DNA of 64,000 nt, from NCBI RefSeq assembly GCF_040786275.1, contig NZ_JBFMVT010000002.1, forward strand, positions 4,092,001 through 4,156,000, in the 5' to 3' direction. The position numbers and the translations under genes are program-made. This DNA comes from Buttiauxella gaviniae (GTDB lineage: Bacteria; Pseudomonadota; Gammaproteobacteria; Enterobacterales; Enterobacteriaceae). Positions within the stretch are counted from its first letter, which is position 1. Every line of letters starts with the position of its first letter. Positions 27,782-34,974 of this stretch are shown in pieces. Under the pieces are notes generated by a model. That model did not search any database. It was not told the DNA's origin and saw only the letters and a list, made by a program, of their open reading frames with translations.

Positions 27782-27913
27782 TTATTTTATTCGGCGGTAC
27801 TTCTCTGGTTCTGCATCGGCAAGTTCTTTCGCCTTTTTGATGGCGCGTTTCAACGCCTTTTCGTCGACAACATGAACGAGGCATTCGCCCCCTTTCTTTG
27901 CTGTAGCTGTCAT
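27782..27913 (-). CDS. Small 43-aa basic protein
   Basis: Starts at ATG 27913, overlapping the stop of the upstream 163-aa gene (ATGA). GGAG lies 7 nt before it, which is strong evidence of coupled translation. The product begins MTATAKKGGECLVHVV and continues as a Lys/Glu/Ala-rich helix (ALKRAIKKAKELADAEPEK). No family is recognised. It belongs to the leftward gene set of the integrated element, ahead of the replication gene. Confidence 0.55.
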   Translation of the reverse strand: MTATAKKGGECLVHVVDEKALKRAIKKAKELADAEPEKYRRIK

Positions 27914-28401
27914 GCTTTAGCTCCGTTCAGGAGAGAGCGTAAGCGATCCCGCATTGCTGCTTGCTCTGCCTCTGCTTGTTCTTCGGCCTTCCGTTGTGAG
28001 TCCTCAGCGGCCTGTTGAATAAGTTCATCAATCTCGTGCTCCATAGCTATAAAGATTTCATCGCTGTAATCGTCAGAAGCCTTGGATCGTAGCGCCTTAA
28101 GTTCCGCTTCAACCAGTGACGCAGGCTTTTGCAGAGTAACGGAAATCATTGATGAATTGGCAAGCACCGAGGCAGGCCCAGAAAGATGAAACCGCCAGCC
28201 GTCAAGGATCAGGGTCTGGAGCCTGTCCACCAGCCGCGCCGGGATATCGGCAAAGTTCTGAAACTTGTTATAGCGGGCTTCGGCGTTTTCAATTCGACGC
28301 TGCAAAATTTCTGGATTTGGTTGGTATTTTGCAGCGATCTTATCAATATAATTCTGCAATTCTGGGTCGAACTGGTTCAGTAACTTTTTCTTTGTTGTCA
28401 T
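27910..28401 (-). CDS. Unrecognised 163-aa helical protein
   Basis: Starts at ATG 28401, with GGAG 7 nt upstream; an in-frame TTG at 28425 is less likely. The protein is soluble and mostly helical, with an N-terminal Lys-rich start (MTTKKKLLNQFDPELQ). The C-terminal 40 residues are Glu/Ala/Gln-rich and probably a coiled coil (EEQAEAEQAAMRDRL). There is no cysteine cluster, signal peptide or known catalytic motif. It is coupled to the 43-aa gene by ATGA. A regulatory or replication accessory role is only a guess from position. Confidence 0.6.
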   Translation of the reverse strand: MTTKKKLLNQFDPELQNYIDKIAAKYQPNPEILQRRIENAEARYNKFQNFADIPARLVDRLQTLILDGWRFHLSGPASVLANSSMISVTLQKPASLVEAELKALRSKASDDYSDEIFIAMEHEIDELIQQAAEDSQRKAEEQAEAEQAAMRDRLRSLLNGAKA

Positions 28402-28501
28402 GCTGGGTCTCCGTATCGGTAGCAAATGGGTGTAGTAATTTGCTGGCGCTGGTGGTGTGCGTCAGTCGTTACCGCTGCTTTGCGGTGGTTTTTAGGGTCT
28501 A

Positions 28502-28843
28502 TCAGAAATTGGCGTTAAAAGCCTGATTACAGGCAGGGCAGTAGTTAGCGCGTCCTGTGGTGAGAAGATACCAACGGCAGACACCCGAACGGTCAATGAT
28601 GTAATCGACCAGGCCAAAATCGGCAAATCTGGAAAGATTCCGGTGCGTTGTCGATAAAGGCAAATTAGTCAGCAGTGACAGGTAAGAAGCCGTAAGCGGA
28701 ACCAAAGTTTGTATCAGATAGTGGAGAAGATTGATCCGGGAAGTTGTTAGGGTTAACCCGGACTTCTTGAGGATGCTTACCAGCTTTTTACGCTCGCCAC
28801 TTGATGGTGGATTAAATGCTGGTGGGGGAAGATAGTTACACAA
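28502..28843 (-). CDS. Truncated Fur-family winged-helix regulator
   Basis: 113 aa. Residues about 20-95 match the DNA-binding domain of Fur/Zur proteins: LKKSGLTLTTSRINLLHYL, then PLSTTHRNLSRFADFGLVD (the StvYRtLxxLxexGLV recognition region), then a wing. It stops shortly after YCPACNQAF (Cys102, Cys105), so the usual metal-sensing and dimerisation domain is missing. The start is TTG 28843 with AGAGG 7 nt upstream. A Fur-box-like palindrome lies 58 bp upstream. It probably regulates the element's own genes; whether it senses metal is open. Confidence 0.7.
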   Translation of the reverse strand: MCNYLPPPAFNPPSSGERKKLVSILKKSGLTLTTSRINLLHYLIQTLVPLTASYLSLLTNLPLSTTHRNLSRFADFGLVDYIIDRSGVCRWYLLTTGRANYCPACNQAFNANF

Positions 28844-28891
28844 TATGTCCTCTCGTAAGTTATTTATCTTAAAGCTATTTTATCACGAACC

Positions 28892-28930
28892 AGCTACAAT
28901 TGCAAATGATTCTCATTAGTGATTGTAGCT
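28892..28930. promoter_or_regulatory. Fur-box-like site inside a 9-bp inverted repeat
   Basis: TGCAAATGATTCTCATTAG (28901-28919) matches the core of the Fur consensus (AATGATNNTCATT type). It is framed exactly by AGCTACAAT (28892-28900) and ATTGTAGCT (28922-28930), a perfect 9-bp inverted repeat. It lies between the integrase stop and the Fur-like gene start, so it may be the operator for that gene, the end signal of the integrase transcript, or both. Confidence 0.6.
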
Positions 28931-28962
28931 GTCGAAAAACTGGTTGCTCAATAGATTTTGTT

Positions 28963-30567
28963 CTAACTTTGAAAATCGACAACACATAACAAATCTTTCA
29001 ATGGTGGGCGGTGGGTGTATATGGAGGTCACACCCAAACTTTGGCTTCTTGCGTGTCCGACGACAAATTGTAAAAGTGGTGTAGATACTCCAGCTGCAAG
29101 GCAGTTACTCACGAAGGTATGGCGTAAACTATGAATACGGCGTTTCAGACCGAATTCATCATAATCTGGAATGCTGAGTTCTTTCATTATACTGATCCAT
29201 TCATCGGTAGCTGTGGTGTAATTAGGTAATCCATTGAATATCAGGTCGTTTTCTTTAAGCTGGGCAATCAAGCTATGTATTCCAACCTCTAATGTTCTGT
29301 TTAGAGGGATCTGACGTTGCGCATGGTCGGTTTTGCCTTCTTCAATGAAAATGTACCAACGACCAGTTTCTTCATTTTGGCGAATATCCTTTTTCCTGAT
29401 TGAAGATATTTCACCACGACGAGCACCTGTATAGATTAGCGTGAGGAAGTACCACTTGCGCCAATCGGTATCTACAAGTGAAAACAATTTTGTCTTTAAT
29501 TTTGCGAGTTCACCAGCGCTGTAATGGCCTCTTCGATTTGGCCTCACTTCATATGAAATGCCATCGGTAGGTGATTTTTCCAACAAATCTTTGGTCTCTA
29601 CTAAGTATATCCTGAACAATGAGCGCCAGATTTTTAGATGTTTCTCCACGTGGGCGCTGCTGATGAGGTCTTCTTCTGAAACGTCGTAATTAATGCTTTC
29701 TTCAAGGCTTAACTTTGAAAACGGGAGCTTGTTCCGTGTCGGTAAGTTTTCGGCAACTTTTAGAGCTTCACGTATATCTTGTTTGGTAATCGACTCTATT
29801 GGTTTGTCACCGATGGCGTAAAGTAGTACATCATAGAAGCGTTGATTTTCGTTTGCAGTGGCTCTCCGCCACTTTTGCCCTTTATCTTTAACATACCCAT
29901 CCCAGGCTTTTGAAAGTGATAGTGAAGGCATTTTGGGAGAAGGGGATGATGTTTCTGATGGCGTATTTGTCAGTCGTGTTTTTTCCTTAGCTAAAAGACT
30001 CATTACCTGATCATATCGAGGTGCGTCGCCAGATGATAAAGCGCTGATAGCCTGAAATTGCAGATCATGGTAGTAGACCATTTTTTTAGTATTTTCGAGA
30101 ATTACTGGTTTGAGTTCATCAGGAACAATGTATTCTTTATCTAATCCCCAGAGTTCCAAAGCTCCAGCCTCATCAATTGCCATCATCTTTTGACGCATTG
30201 CTTCTGACATTTTCCGGGCATTGTCGGCCTGTTCTGAAAAAGGTTTTTTTGAGCTGTAGAATCGAGGATTTGCGGATGTGTAATCAGCATCAGCGATATT
30301 GATTTCCAATACATTTAGCAAAAGCTGGTCAAGACCATCTTTTGTTAGCTCACGCATCCCACCCAAGCGTTGTTTGAACTCTTCAACGGTCATGGCACCA
30401 CTTTGTACCAGTGGAATAAATGGACGCACCCGGCTCATCATCACTTCTGCTTGTCGAAAGCTGTCAGTACCTAAAGAAATTCGAATGTAACTTGGTGAAC
30501 CATTTATTCTAAAATTCGTGTAATATGTGCGCCCACGAATCATTGTGTGTGACAGCTTGTGTGACAT
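28963..30567 (-). CDS. Tyrosine-type site-specific integrase
   Basis: About 534 aa. The C-terminal catalytic domain shows TGARRGEISSIRKKDI (first Arg), EEGKTDHAQRQIPL (Lys), HSLRHTFVSNCLAAG (His-x2-Arg), VVGHARSQS (His) and the nucleophile Tyr in TSIYTHRP. A long N-terminal part contains arm- and core-binding regions. ATG 30567 is preferred, with CAGGG 8 nt upstream; an ATG at 30591 adds 8 residues but has no ribosome site. It lies 92 bp from the right attachment repeat and is the likely enzyme for integration at the rluB site. Excisionase is not identified. Confidence 0.92.
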   Translation of the reverse strand: MSHKLSHTMIRGRTYYTNFRINGSPSYIRISLGTDSFRQAEVMMSRVRPFIPLVQSGAMTVEEFKQRLGGMRELTKDGLDQLLLNVLEINIADADYTSANPRFYSSKKPFSEQADNARKMSEAMRQKMMAIDEAGALELWGLDKEYIVPDELKPVILENTKKMVYYHDLQFQAISALSSGDAPRYDQVMSLLAKEKTRLTNTPSETSSPSPKMPSLSLSKAWDGYVKDKGQKWRRATANENQRFYDVLLYAIGDKPIESITKQDIREALKVAENLPTRNKLPFSKLSLEESINYDVSEEDLISSAHVEKHLKIWRSLFRIYLVETKDLLEKSPTDGISYEVRPNRRGHYSAGELAKLKTKLFSLVDTDWRKWYFLTLIYTGARRGEISSIRKKDIRQNEETGRWYIFIEEGKTDHAQRQIPLNRTLEVGIHSLIAQLKENDLIFNGLPNYTTATDEWISIMKELSIPDYDEFGLKRRIHSLRHTFVSNCLAAGVSTPLLQFVVGHARSQSLGVTSIYTHRPPLKDLLCVVDFQS

Positions 30568-30610
30568 GTTGTTTGCCCTGCTGTATATCATGAAATAGTT
30601 ACATATCAGT

Positions 30611-30637
30611 GAGTTAACTTAATCTGGCTGTTAACTC
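30611..30637. repeat. Inverted repeat between int and attR
   Basis: GAGTTAAC and GTTAACTC, perfect 8-bp arms around 11 bp, lie 22 bp inside the right attachment repeat and upstream of the integrase gene. This position suits an integrase arm site or an operator of the int promoter. Confidence 0.5.
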
Positions 30638-30658
30638 GTTGTTTTTGCAAGTATACCA

Positions 30659-30675
30659 GACGCCTGTGAAGGCGA
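30659..30675. repeat. Right attachment repeat (attR core)
   Basis: GACGCCTGTGAAGGCGA, identical to 21664-21680. It ends 5 bp before the rluB ribosome site (GAGGAAG) and 16 bp before its ATG, so the integration target is the 5' untranslated region of rluB rather than a tRNA gene. Confidence 0.9.
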
Positions 30676-30691
30676 CACCCGAGGAAGCTCA

Positions 30692-31570
30692 ATGAGCGAT
30701 AAGAGCGAAAAGTTACAAAAAGTTTTAGCCCGCGCAGGTCATGGTTCACGTCGTGAGATTGAAGCCATTATCTCTGCTGGCCGTGTCAGTGTGGACGGTA
30801 AAATCGCCACATTAGGCGATCGTGTTGAAGTGACCCAGGCCCTGAAAATTCGTATTGATGGTCACCTGATCTCTATTAAAGAATCCGCAGAGCAGATTTG
30901 TCGTGTCCTGGCGTATTACAAACCAGAAGGCGAATTATGCACGCGTAACGACCCGGAAGGGCGTCCAACGGTATTTGACCGTTTACCAAAACTGCGCGGC
31001 GCGCGCTGGATTGCGGTAGGGCGTTTAGATGTAAACACCTGCGGTCTGTTGCTGTTCACAACCGATGGTGAGCTGGCGAACCGCTTGATGCACCCAAGTC
31101 GTGAAGTAGAACGCGAATACGCCGTGCGCGTCTTCGGCCAGGTTGATGATGACAAAGTGAAGCAACTGGCGCGTGGCGTGCAGCTAGAAGATGGTCCAGC
31201 CGCGTTCAAAACCATCAAGTTTACCGGTGGCGAAGGCATCAACCAATGGTACAACGTGACTCTGACCGAAGGCCGCAACCGTGAAGTGCGTCGTCTTTGG
31301 GAAGCCGTCGGTGTGCAGGTGAGCCGTCTTATTCGTGTGCGTTACGGCGACATTCAGTTACCTAAAGGCATACCGCGTGGTGGTTACACTGAGCTCGACC
31401 TGGCCCCAACGAACTACCTGCGTAAACTGGTAGAGTTACCGGAAGAGACAGAAAGCAAAGTGGCGGTTGAAAAAGATCGTCGTCGTGTGAAAGCGAACCA
31501 GATTCGCCGTGCGGTGAAACGCCATACGCAAGTCACTGGCGGTGGTCGCCGCGGTGGACGCAGTAGCTAA
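30692..31570 (+). CDS. rluB: 23S rRNA pseudouridine(2605) synthase RluB
   Basis: Makes pseudouridine 2605 in helix 93 region of 23S rRNA. 292 aa (E. coli 291). It has an N-terminal S4 RNA-binding domain ([20 protein letters not shown]), then the RsuA/RluB catalytic motif [14 protein letters not shown] with the catalytic Asp, and a basic tail ending GGRRGGRSS. The ribosome site GAGGAAGCTCA precedes the ATG. The integrated element ends only 16 bp upstream, so the native promoter must have been displaced and expression now depends on sequences in the element or on readthrough. Confidence 0.96.
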   Translation: MSDKSEKLQKVLARAGHGSRREIEAIISAGRVSVDGKIATLGDRVEVTQALKIRIDGHLISIKESAEQICRVLAYYKPEGELCTRNDPEGRPTVFDRLPKLRGARWIAVGRLDVNTCGLLLFTTDGELANRLMHPSREVEREYAVRVFGQVDDDKVKQLARGVQLEDGPAAFKTIKFTGGEGINQWYNVTLTEGRNREVRRLWEAVGVQVSRLIRVRYGDIQLPKGIPRGGYTELDLAPTNYLRKLVELPEETESKVAVEKDRRRVKANQIRRAVKRHTQVTGGGRRGGRSS

Positions 31571-31575
31571 ATAAC

Positions 31576-31601
31576 AAACCCCTCAATCGAGGGGTTTTTT
31601 T
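31576..31601. terminator. Bidirectional terminator rluB/btuR
   Basis: Stem AACCCCTC / GAGGGGTT with a 4-nt loop and seven T, between the convergent genes. Confidence 0.9.
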
Positions 31602-32190
31602 AATAATCGATACCGATTTGTGCTTTAACGCCCGCTTCAAAGGCGTGTTTAACCGGTCTTAATTCACTGACCGTATCCGCCACTTCAAGAATATCCCGAT
31701 GACATCCCCGGCCGGTAATGATCGCCGTCTGATTTGCAGGGCGTTGCGCCAGTGCCGTCAGCACTTCATCCAGCGGTAAATAGTCATAGGCAACCATATA
31801 GGTTAATTCGTCGAGGATAACCATATCCAGCGTCTCATCGGCGAGCATACGCTTCGCATGCTGCCATACAGCAAGGCAGGCGGCGGTATCAGTTTCACGA
31901 TTTTGAGTATCCCAGGTGAAACCCGTCGCCATCACCTGAAACTCAACGCCCAACGGCTCAAGTAGGTTACGCTCCCCGTTTGGCCATGTACCTTTAATAA
32001 ACTGGATCACCCCGACTTTTTTACCGTGGCCTACCGCGCGAGTTGCGGTCCCAAAGGCGGCGGTCGTTTTTCCTTTACCGTTTCCGGTAAAAACAATCAA
32101 AATACCGCGCTCTTCTTGCGCTGCCGCGACGCGGGCATCGACTTTTTCTTTCTGACGCTGTTGGCGCTGCTGGTAACGATCTTCACTCAT
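31600..32190 (-). CDS. btuR: Corrinoid adenosyltransferase BtuR/CobA
   Basis: Transfers the adenosyl group of ATP to cob(I)alamin and precursors to give adenosylcobalamin; cytoplasmic. 196 aa, equal to E. coli. The N-terminal basic helix (QRQQRQKEKVDARVAAAQEE, in part) is followed by the unusual P-loop TGNGKGKTTAAFG and by ILDELTYMV. ATG overlaps the yciK stop by 4 bp (ATGA). Confidence 0.96.
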   Translation of the reverse strand: MSEDRYQQRQQRQKEKVDARVAAAQEERGILIVFTGNGKGKTTAAFGTATRAVGHGKKVGVIQFIKGTWPNGERNLLEPLGVEFQVMATGFTWDTQNRETDTAACLAVWQHAKRMLADETLDMVILDELTYMVAYDYLPLDEVLTALAQRPANQTAIITGRGCHRDILEVADTVSELRPVKHAFEAGVKAQIGIDY

Positions 32191-32954
32191 TCGGAAATTC
32201 CTGGTTTACGGTTGGGTTGAGCGTCAAAGCTCATGCCTGTTTTGCGGCGGCTGTCATCGCCCATCAGCCACAGATAGAGCGGCATAAGATCCCGGGGCGT
32301 TTTTAGCTTTTCGGGATCTTCAGTTGGGAATGCGCTGGCGCGCATCGCGGTGCGTGTTCCACCCGGGTTTATGCAATTGACGCGAAGATTATGTTGCTTA
32401 TATTCTTCAGCAAGCACCTGCATCATTCCCTCGGTGGCGAATTTTGATACCGCGTATGCTCCCCAGCCTGTGCGCCCCTGACGGCCAACGCTTGAACTGG
32501 TAAACACCAGCGATCCGGAATCTGATTTCAGTAATAAAGGCAGCAATGCCTGGGTCAAAAAGAAGGTGACGTTAACATTTACCTGCATCACGTTCTGCCA
32601 TGTTTGGGGATCTTGTTCGTCCATAGGACGAATATCGCCGAGAATCCCTGCATTATGTAACACGCCATCTAAGCGCGGAATTAATGCTGAAAGTTTGTGC
32701 GCCAGATGGTGGCAATCCTCAGGTGTTGCGTTGGAGAAATCCAGAGTAAACCAGTGCGGTAGGCTCCCAAAACCGGCGTTTATCTCTTGCGCAACCGCGC
32801 GTAACTTTTCTTCATTACGACCCAGCAGGATGACGTTCGCGCCGTAACGAGCATACGTTATAGCCGCTTCTCGACCGATGCCATCGCTGGCCCCGGTGAC
32901 TAAAATAATGCGATTTTGCAGTAAATCTGTTTTCGGTTGATAGTGCACGTTCAA
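32187..32954 (-). CDS. yciK: Short-chain dehydrogenase YciK
   Basis: SDR oxidoreductase of 255 aa (E. coli 252) with TGASDGIGREAA (cofactor glycines), HNAGILGD, Ser in FTSSSVGRQG, and YAVSKFATEG (Tyr-x3-Lys). Its substrate is not established. It is cotranscribed with btuR, with a 4-bp overlap, as in E. coli. It is separated from sohB by a 245-bp divergent promoter region. Confidence 0.94.
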   Translation of the reverse strand: MNVHYQPKTDLLQNRIILVTGASDGIGREAAITYARYGANVILLGRNEEKLRAVAQEINAGFGSLPHWFTLDFSNATPEDCHHLAHKLSALIPRLDGVLHNAGILGDIRPMDEQDPQTWQNVMQVNVNVTFFLTQALLPLLLKSDSGSLVFTSSSVGRQGRTGWGAYAVSKFATEGMMQVLAEEYKQHNLRVNCINPGGTRTAMRASAFPTEDPEKLKTPRDLMPLYLWLMGDDSRRKTGMSFDAQPNRKPGISE

Positions 32955-33199
32955 CTCCTCGCGCGATGCCGAAGCTCGCGTCTTATTTCATTGCTTTCAG
33001 GCTTTATGCCTTAAAGGGCGCGTTATTTCAATCAGGCAACGGGAGACAATACCGTTGATTAACATTTTGCAAAAGTTTCATTTTATTAAAGACGTTCAGG
33101 AATGCGCCTCGCAGCATTTATAGTTGCTTGCAGACGTGGAATCAGCGCTCGGGTACACTGGCTGATAGATATTTAATGCTCTAAAGGAAGGCGGAAAGC

Positions 33200-34249
33200 G
33201 TGGATCTGATTGCAAATTATGGGCTGTTTCTGGCAAAAATCGTCACCGTTGTTGCGGCGATTGGCATTCTTGTCTCCATTGTTGTGAATGTTGCCGGGCG
33301 TAAAAGACATCAGCGCGGGGAGTTACGGCTCACCAATCTAAGTGAACAATATCAGGAAATGCAGGAAGAGATGCAGGTGGCGAGGCTTGATAGTCACCAG
33401 CAGAAACACTGGCATAAAACCCAAAAGAAAAAGCATAAGCTCGAGGCAAAACAGGCCAAAGCCCGAGCTAAACGCGGTGAAACAGTTATTTCTGATAAAC
33501 CCACGCTTTATGTGCTGGATTTTAAAGGAAGTATGGATGCACATGAAGTCACCTCCCTGCGCGAAGAGATAACGGCGGTGCTGGCGGTTGTGAAATCTGA
33601 AGATGAAGTTTTGCTGCGTCTGGAAAGCCCTGGTGGCGTAGTGCATGGTTACGGACTTGCCGCATCGCAGCTACAGCGTCTGCGTGAGAACAACGTGCGA
33701 CTGACTGTAGCCGTCGATAAAGTCGCAGCCAGCGGCGGCTATATGATGGCTTGTGTGGCGGATAAAATCGTCGCCGCGCCGTTTTCTATTATTGGTTCTA
33801 TTGGCGTGGTGGCACAGGTTCCTAACTTCCACCGCTTGCTTAAAAGAAACGATATAGATGTAGAGCTGCATACCGCCGGGCAGTATAAACGTACGCTGAC
33901 GTTGTTTGGTGAAAACACCGAGCAAGGGCGTGAGAAATTCCGCGAAGATCTCAATGAAACGCATCTGCTGTTTAAGCAGTTTGTACATGATATGCGCCCG
34001 TCGCTGGATATTGATGCTGTAGCAACAGGTGAACACTGGTATGGCACGCAGGCGCTTGAAAAAGGGCTCGTTGATGCCGTAAGTACCAGCGATGATTTAC
34101 TGATTAATCTGATGAAAGATCATGACGTGATTAACGTTCACTACACGCGCCGTAAAAAGATGATGGACAGATTTACCGGCAGTGCGGCAAACAGCCTGGA
34201 TAATTTGCTGTTGCGCTGGTGGCAGCGTGGTGAAAAACCGCTCTTGTAG
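33200..34249 (+). CDS. sohB: Inner membrane S49 family serine peptidase SohB
   Basis: 349 aa (E. coli 349). An N-terminal transmembrane segment (about residues 8-30) is followed by a Lys/Gln-rich helix and an SppA-like periplasmic protease domain: LESPGGVVHGYGLAASQLQ, then catalytic Ser in VAASGGYMMA. Overexpression in E. coli relieves loss of the DegP protease. The start is GTG 33200, aligned with the E. coli start and preceded by AAGGCGGAAAGC. Confidence 0.95.
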   Translation: MDLIANYGLFLAKIVTVVAAIGILVSIVVNVAGRKRHQRGELRLTNLSEQYQEMQEEMQVARLDSHQQKHWHKTQKKKHKLEAKQAKARAKRGETVISDKPTLYVLDFKGSMDAHEVTSLREEITAVLAVVKSEDEVLLRLESPGGVVHGYGLAASQLQRLRENNVRLTVAVDKVAASGGYMMACVADKIVAAPFSIIGSIGVVAQVPNFHRLLKRNDIDVELHTAGQYKRTLTLFGENTEQGREKFREDLNETHLLFKQFVHDMRPSLDIDAVATGEHWYGTQALEKGLVDAVSTSDDLLINLMKDHDVINVHYTRRKKMMDRFTGSAANSLDNLLLRWWQRGEKPLL

Positions 34250-34289
34250 AGTCTGAAGTCAGACGTTACAGGAGTTTTTTATGGCAGAA

Positions 34290-34323
34290 ACAAAAACGAG
34301 GCCGATTGGCCTCGTTTTTGTTT
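34290..34323. terminator. Bidirectional terminator sohB/yciN
   Basis: A 14-bp perfect stem ACAAAAACGAGGCC / GGCCTCGTTTTTGT with a 4-nt GATT loop. The A and T tracts within the stem allow termination in both directions. Confidence 0.9.
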
Positions 34324-34573
34324 AGTCTTGCAGGTGATACTTATCAGCAAACACGTGCGCAAGATGCTTAAACATATTAAATATCGCGGTGCTTTTCCCG
34401 GTTGGTAAGCCTTGCTCATCAAGGAAGTATTCACCTTTGAACACCAGCACCCCGTTTTTTTGCTCCACGTCCGTTGCTTCCATGCCATGCATGAAATCTT
34501 CATGTTCACGGATGACTTTGTTGGCTTCAACGAGTAGCGACTGTTTATCGATAGGTTGAGTGGTTGGTTGCAT
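34322..34573 (-). CDS. yciN: DUF2498 protein YciN
   Basis: 83 aa, the same length as E. coli YciN. A small acidic cytoplasmic protein with [19 protein letters not shown] and [14 protein letters not shown], typical of the family. Function is unknown. A very strong ribosome site (AAAGGAGGAAATC) precedes the ATG. It is divergent from topA, with 401 bp between. Confidence 0.93.
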   Translation of the reverse strand: MQPTTQPIDKQSLLVEANKVIREHEDFMHGMEATDVEQKNGVLVFKGEYFLDEQGLPTGKSTAIFNMFKHLAHVFADKYHLQD

Positions 34574-34974
34574 GATTTCCTCCTTTAAAAACTGGCGGTA
34601 GTGTACTTCCGCTATACTGCAAAGGGCAATATTTCCCTGTAAACCTAAAGTGATTTAATCAGTTTACTGTTCTGGCAGGAATCTTATTGGCATGCTAATA
34701 AAGTTGCTTAACTCATTTTATCAGGTAGAGTGTGACGCTTTCGCAAATCTGGCAACGGAATTGCTTGACATTCAACCAAAGTTACGTCGTGCTATGCCAT
34801 CGGTGCGAAAGACTCGTTATCTCAATCACCTGCGAATTTTCGCTTAGTTAGCCGGTGGATGAAAAAAGAGTTGATATCCATTGACGCTGTCGCAATATAG
34901 AAAAGCGCGTCGCCAGTGGAAGGTGTCACTAACGTGCGACGTCCCTGGAAGAATTACATTAGGTAAAGGTGAAT
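34574..34974. promoter_or_regulatory. Intergenic region yciN/topA
   Basis: Expected to contain the multiple topA promoters, which in E. coli are supercoiling- and stress-responsive. I could not assign individual boxes with confidence. It also holds a 51-codon open frame (34692-34847), listed separately. Confidence 0.5.
34692..34847 (+). CDS. Possible 51-aa small protein upstream of topA
   Basis: Open frame MLIKLLNSFYQVECDAF... ending in ...LNHLRIFA and TAG. AGGA lies about 12 nt before the ATG, rather far. The composition is protein-like, with mixed hydrophobic and Arg/Lys-rich parts, but no family is recognised. It overlaps the area where topA promoters are expected, so it may be non-coding. 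Confidence 0.25.
   Translation: MLIKLLNSFYQVECDAFANLATELLDIQPKLRRAMPSVRKTRYLNHLRIFA

Larger units (their letters stand above)
21664..30675. mobile_element. 9.0-kb integrated genetic element at the rluB 5' region
   Basis: The segment is flanked by a perfect 17-bp direct repeat and interrupts the conserved yciO-rluB neighbourhood. A tyrosine integrase gene lies next to the right repeat and points inward from it. Contents in order are alkyl sulfatase, small secreted protein, serine resolvase with res-like site, unknown 331-aa protein, Gp2/YfjJ-type replication protein, two small overlapping genes, Fur-like protein and integrase. Many of its genes look more AT-rich than the flanking core. No structural phage, relaxase or type IV secretion genes are visible, so it would need a helper to move between cells. 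The exact family is not recognised. Confidence 0.9.

Noticed and set aside
21852-30591. A cryptic prophage or integrative conjugative element
   Set aside because: Beyond integrase and a Gp2-like protein there are no capsid, terminase, portal, relaxase or type IV secretion genes in the interval.
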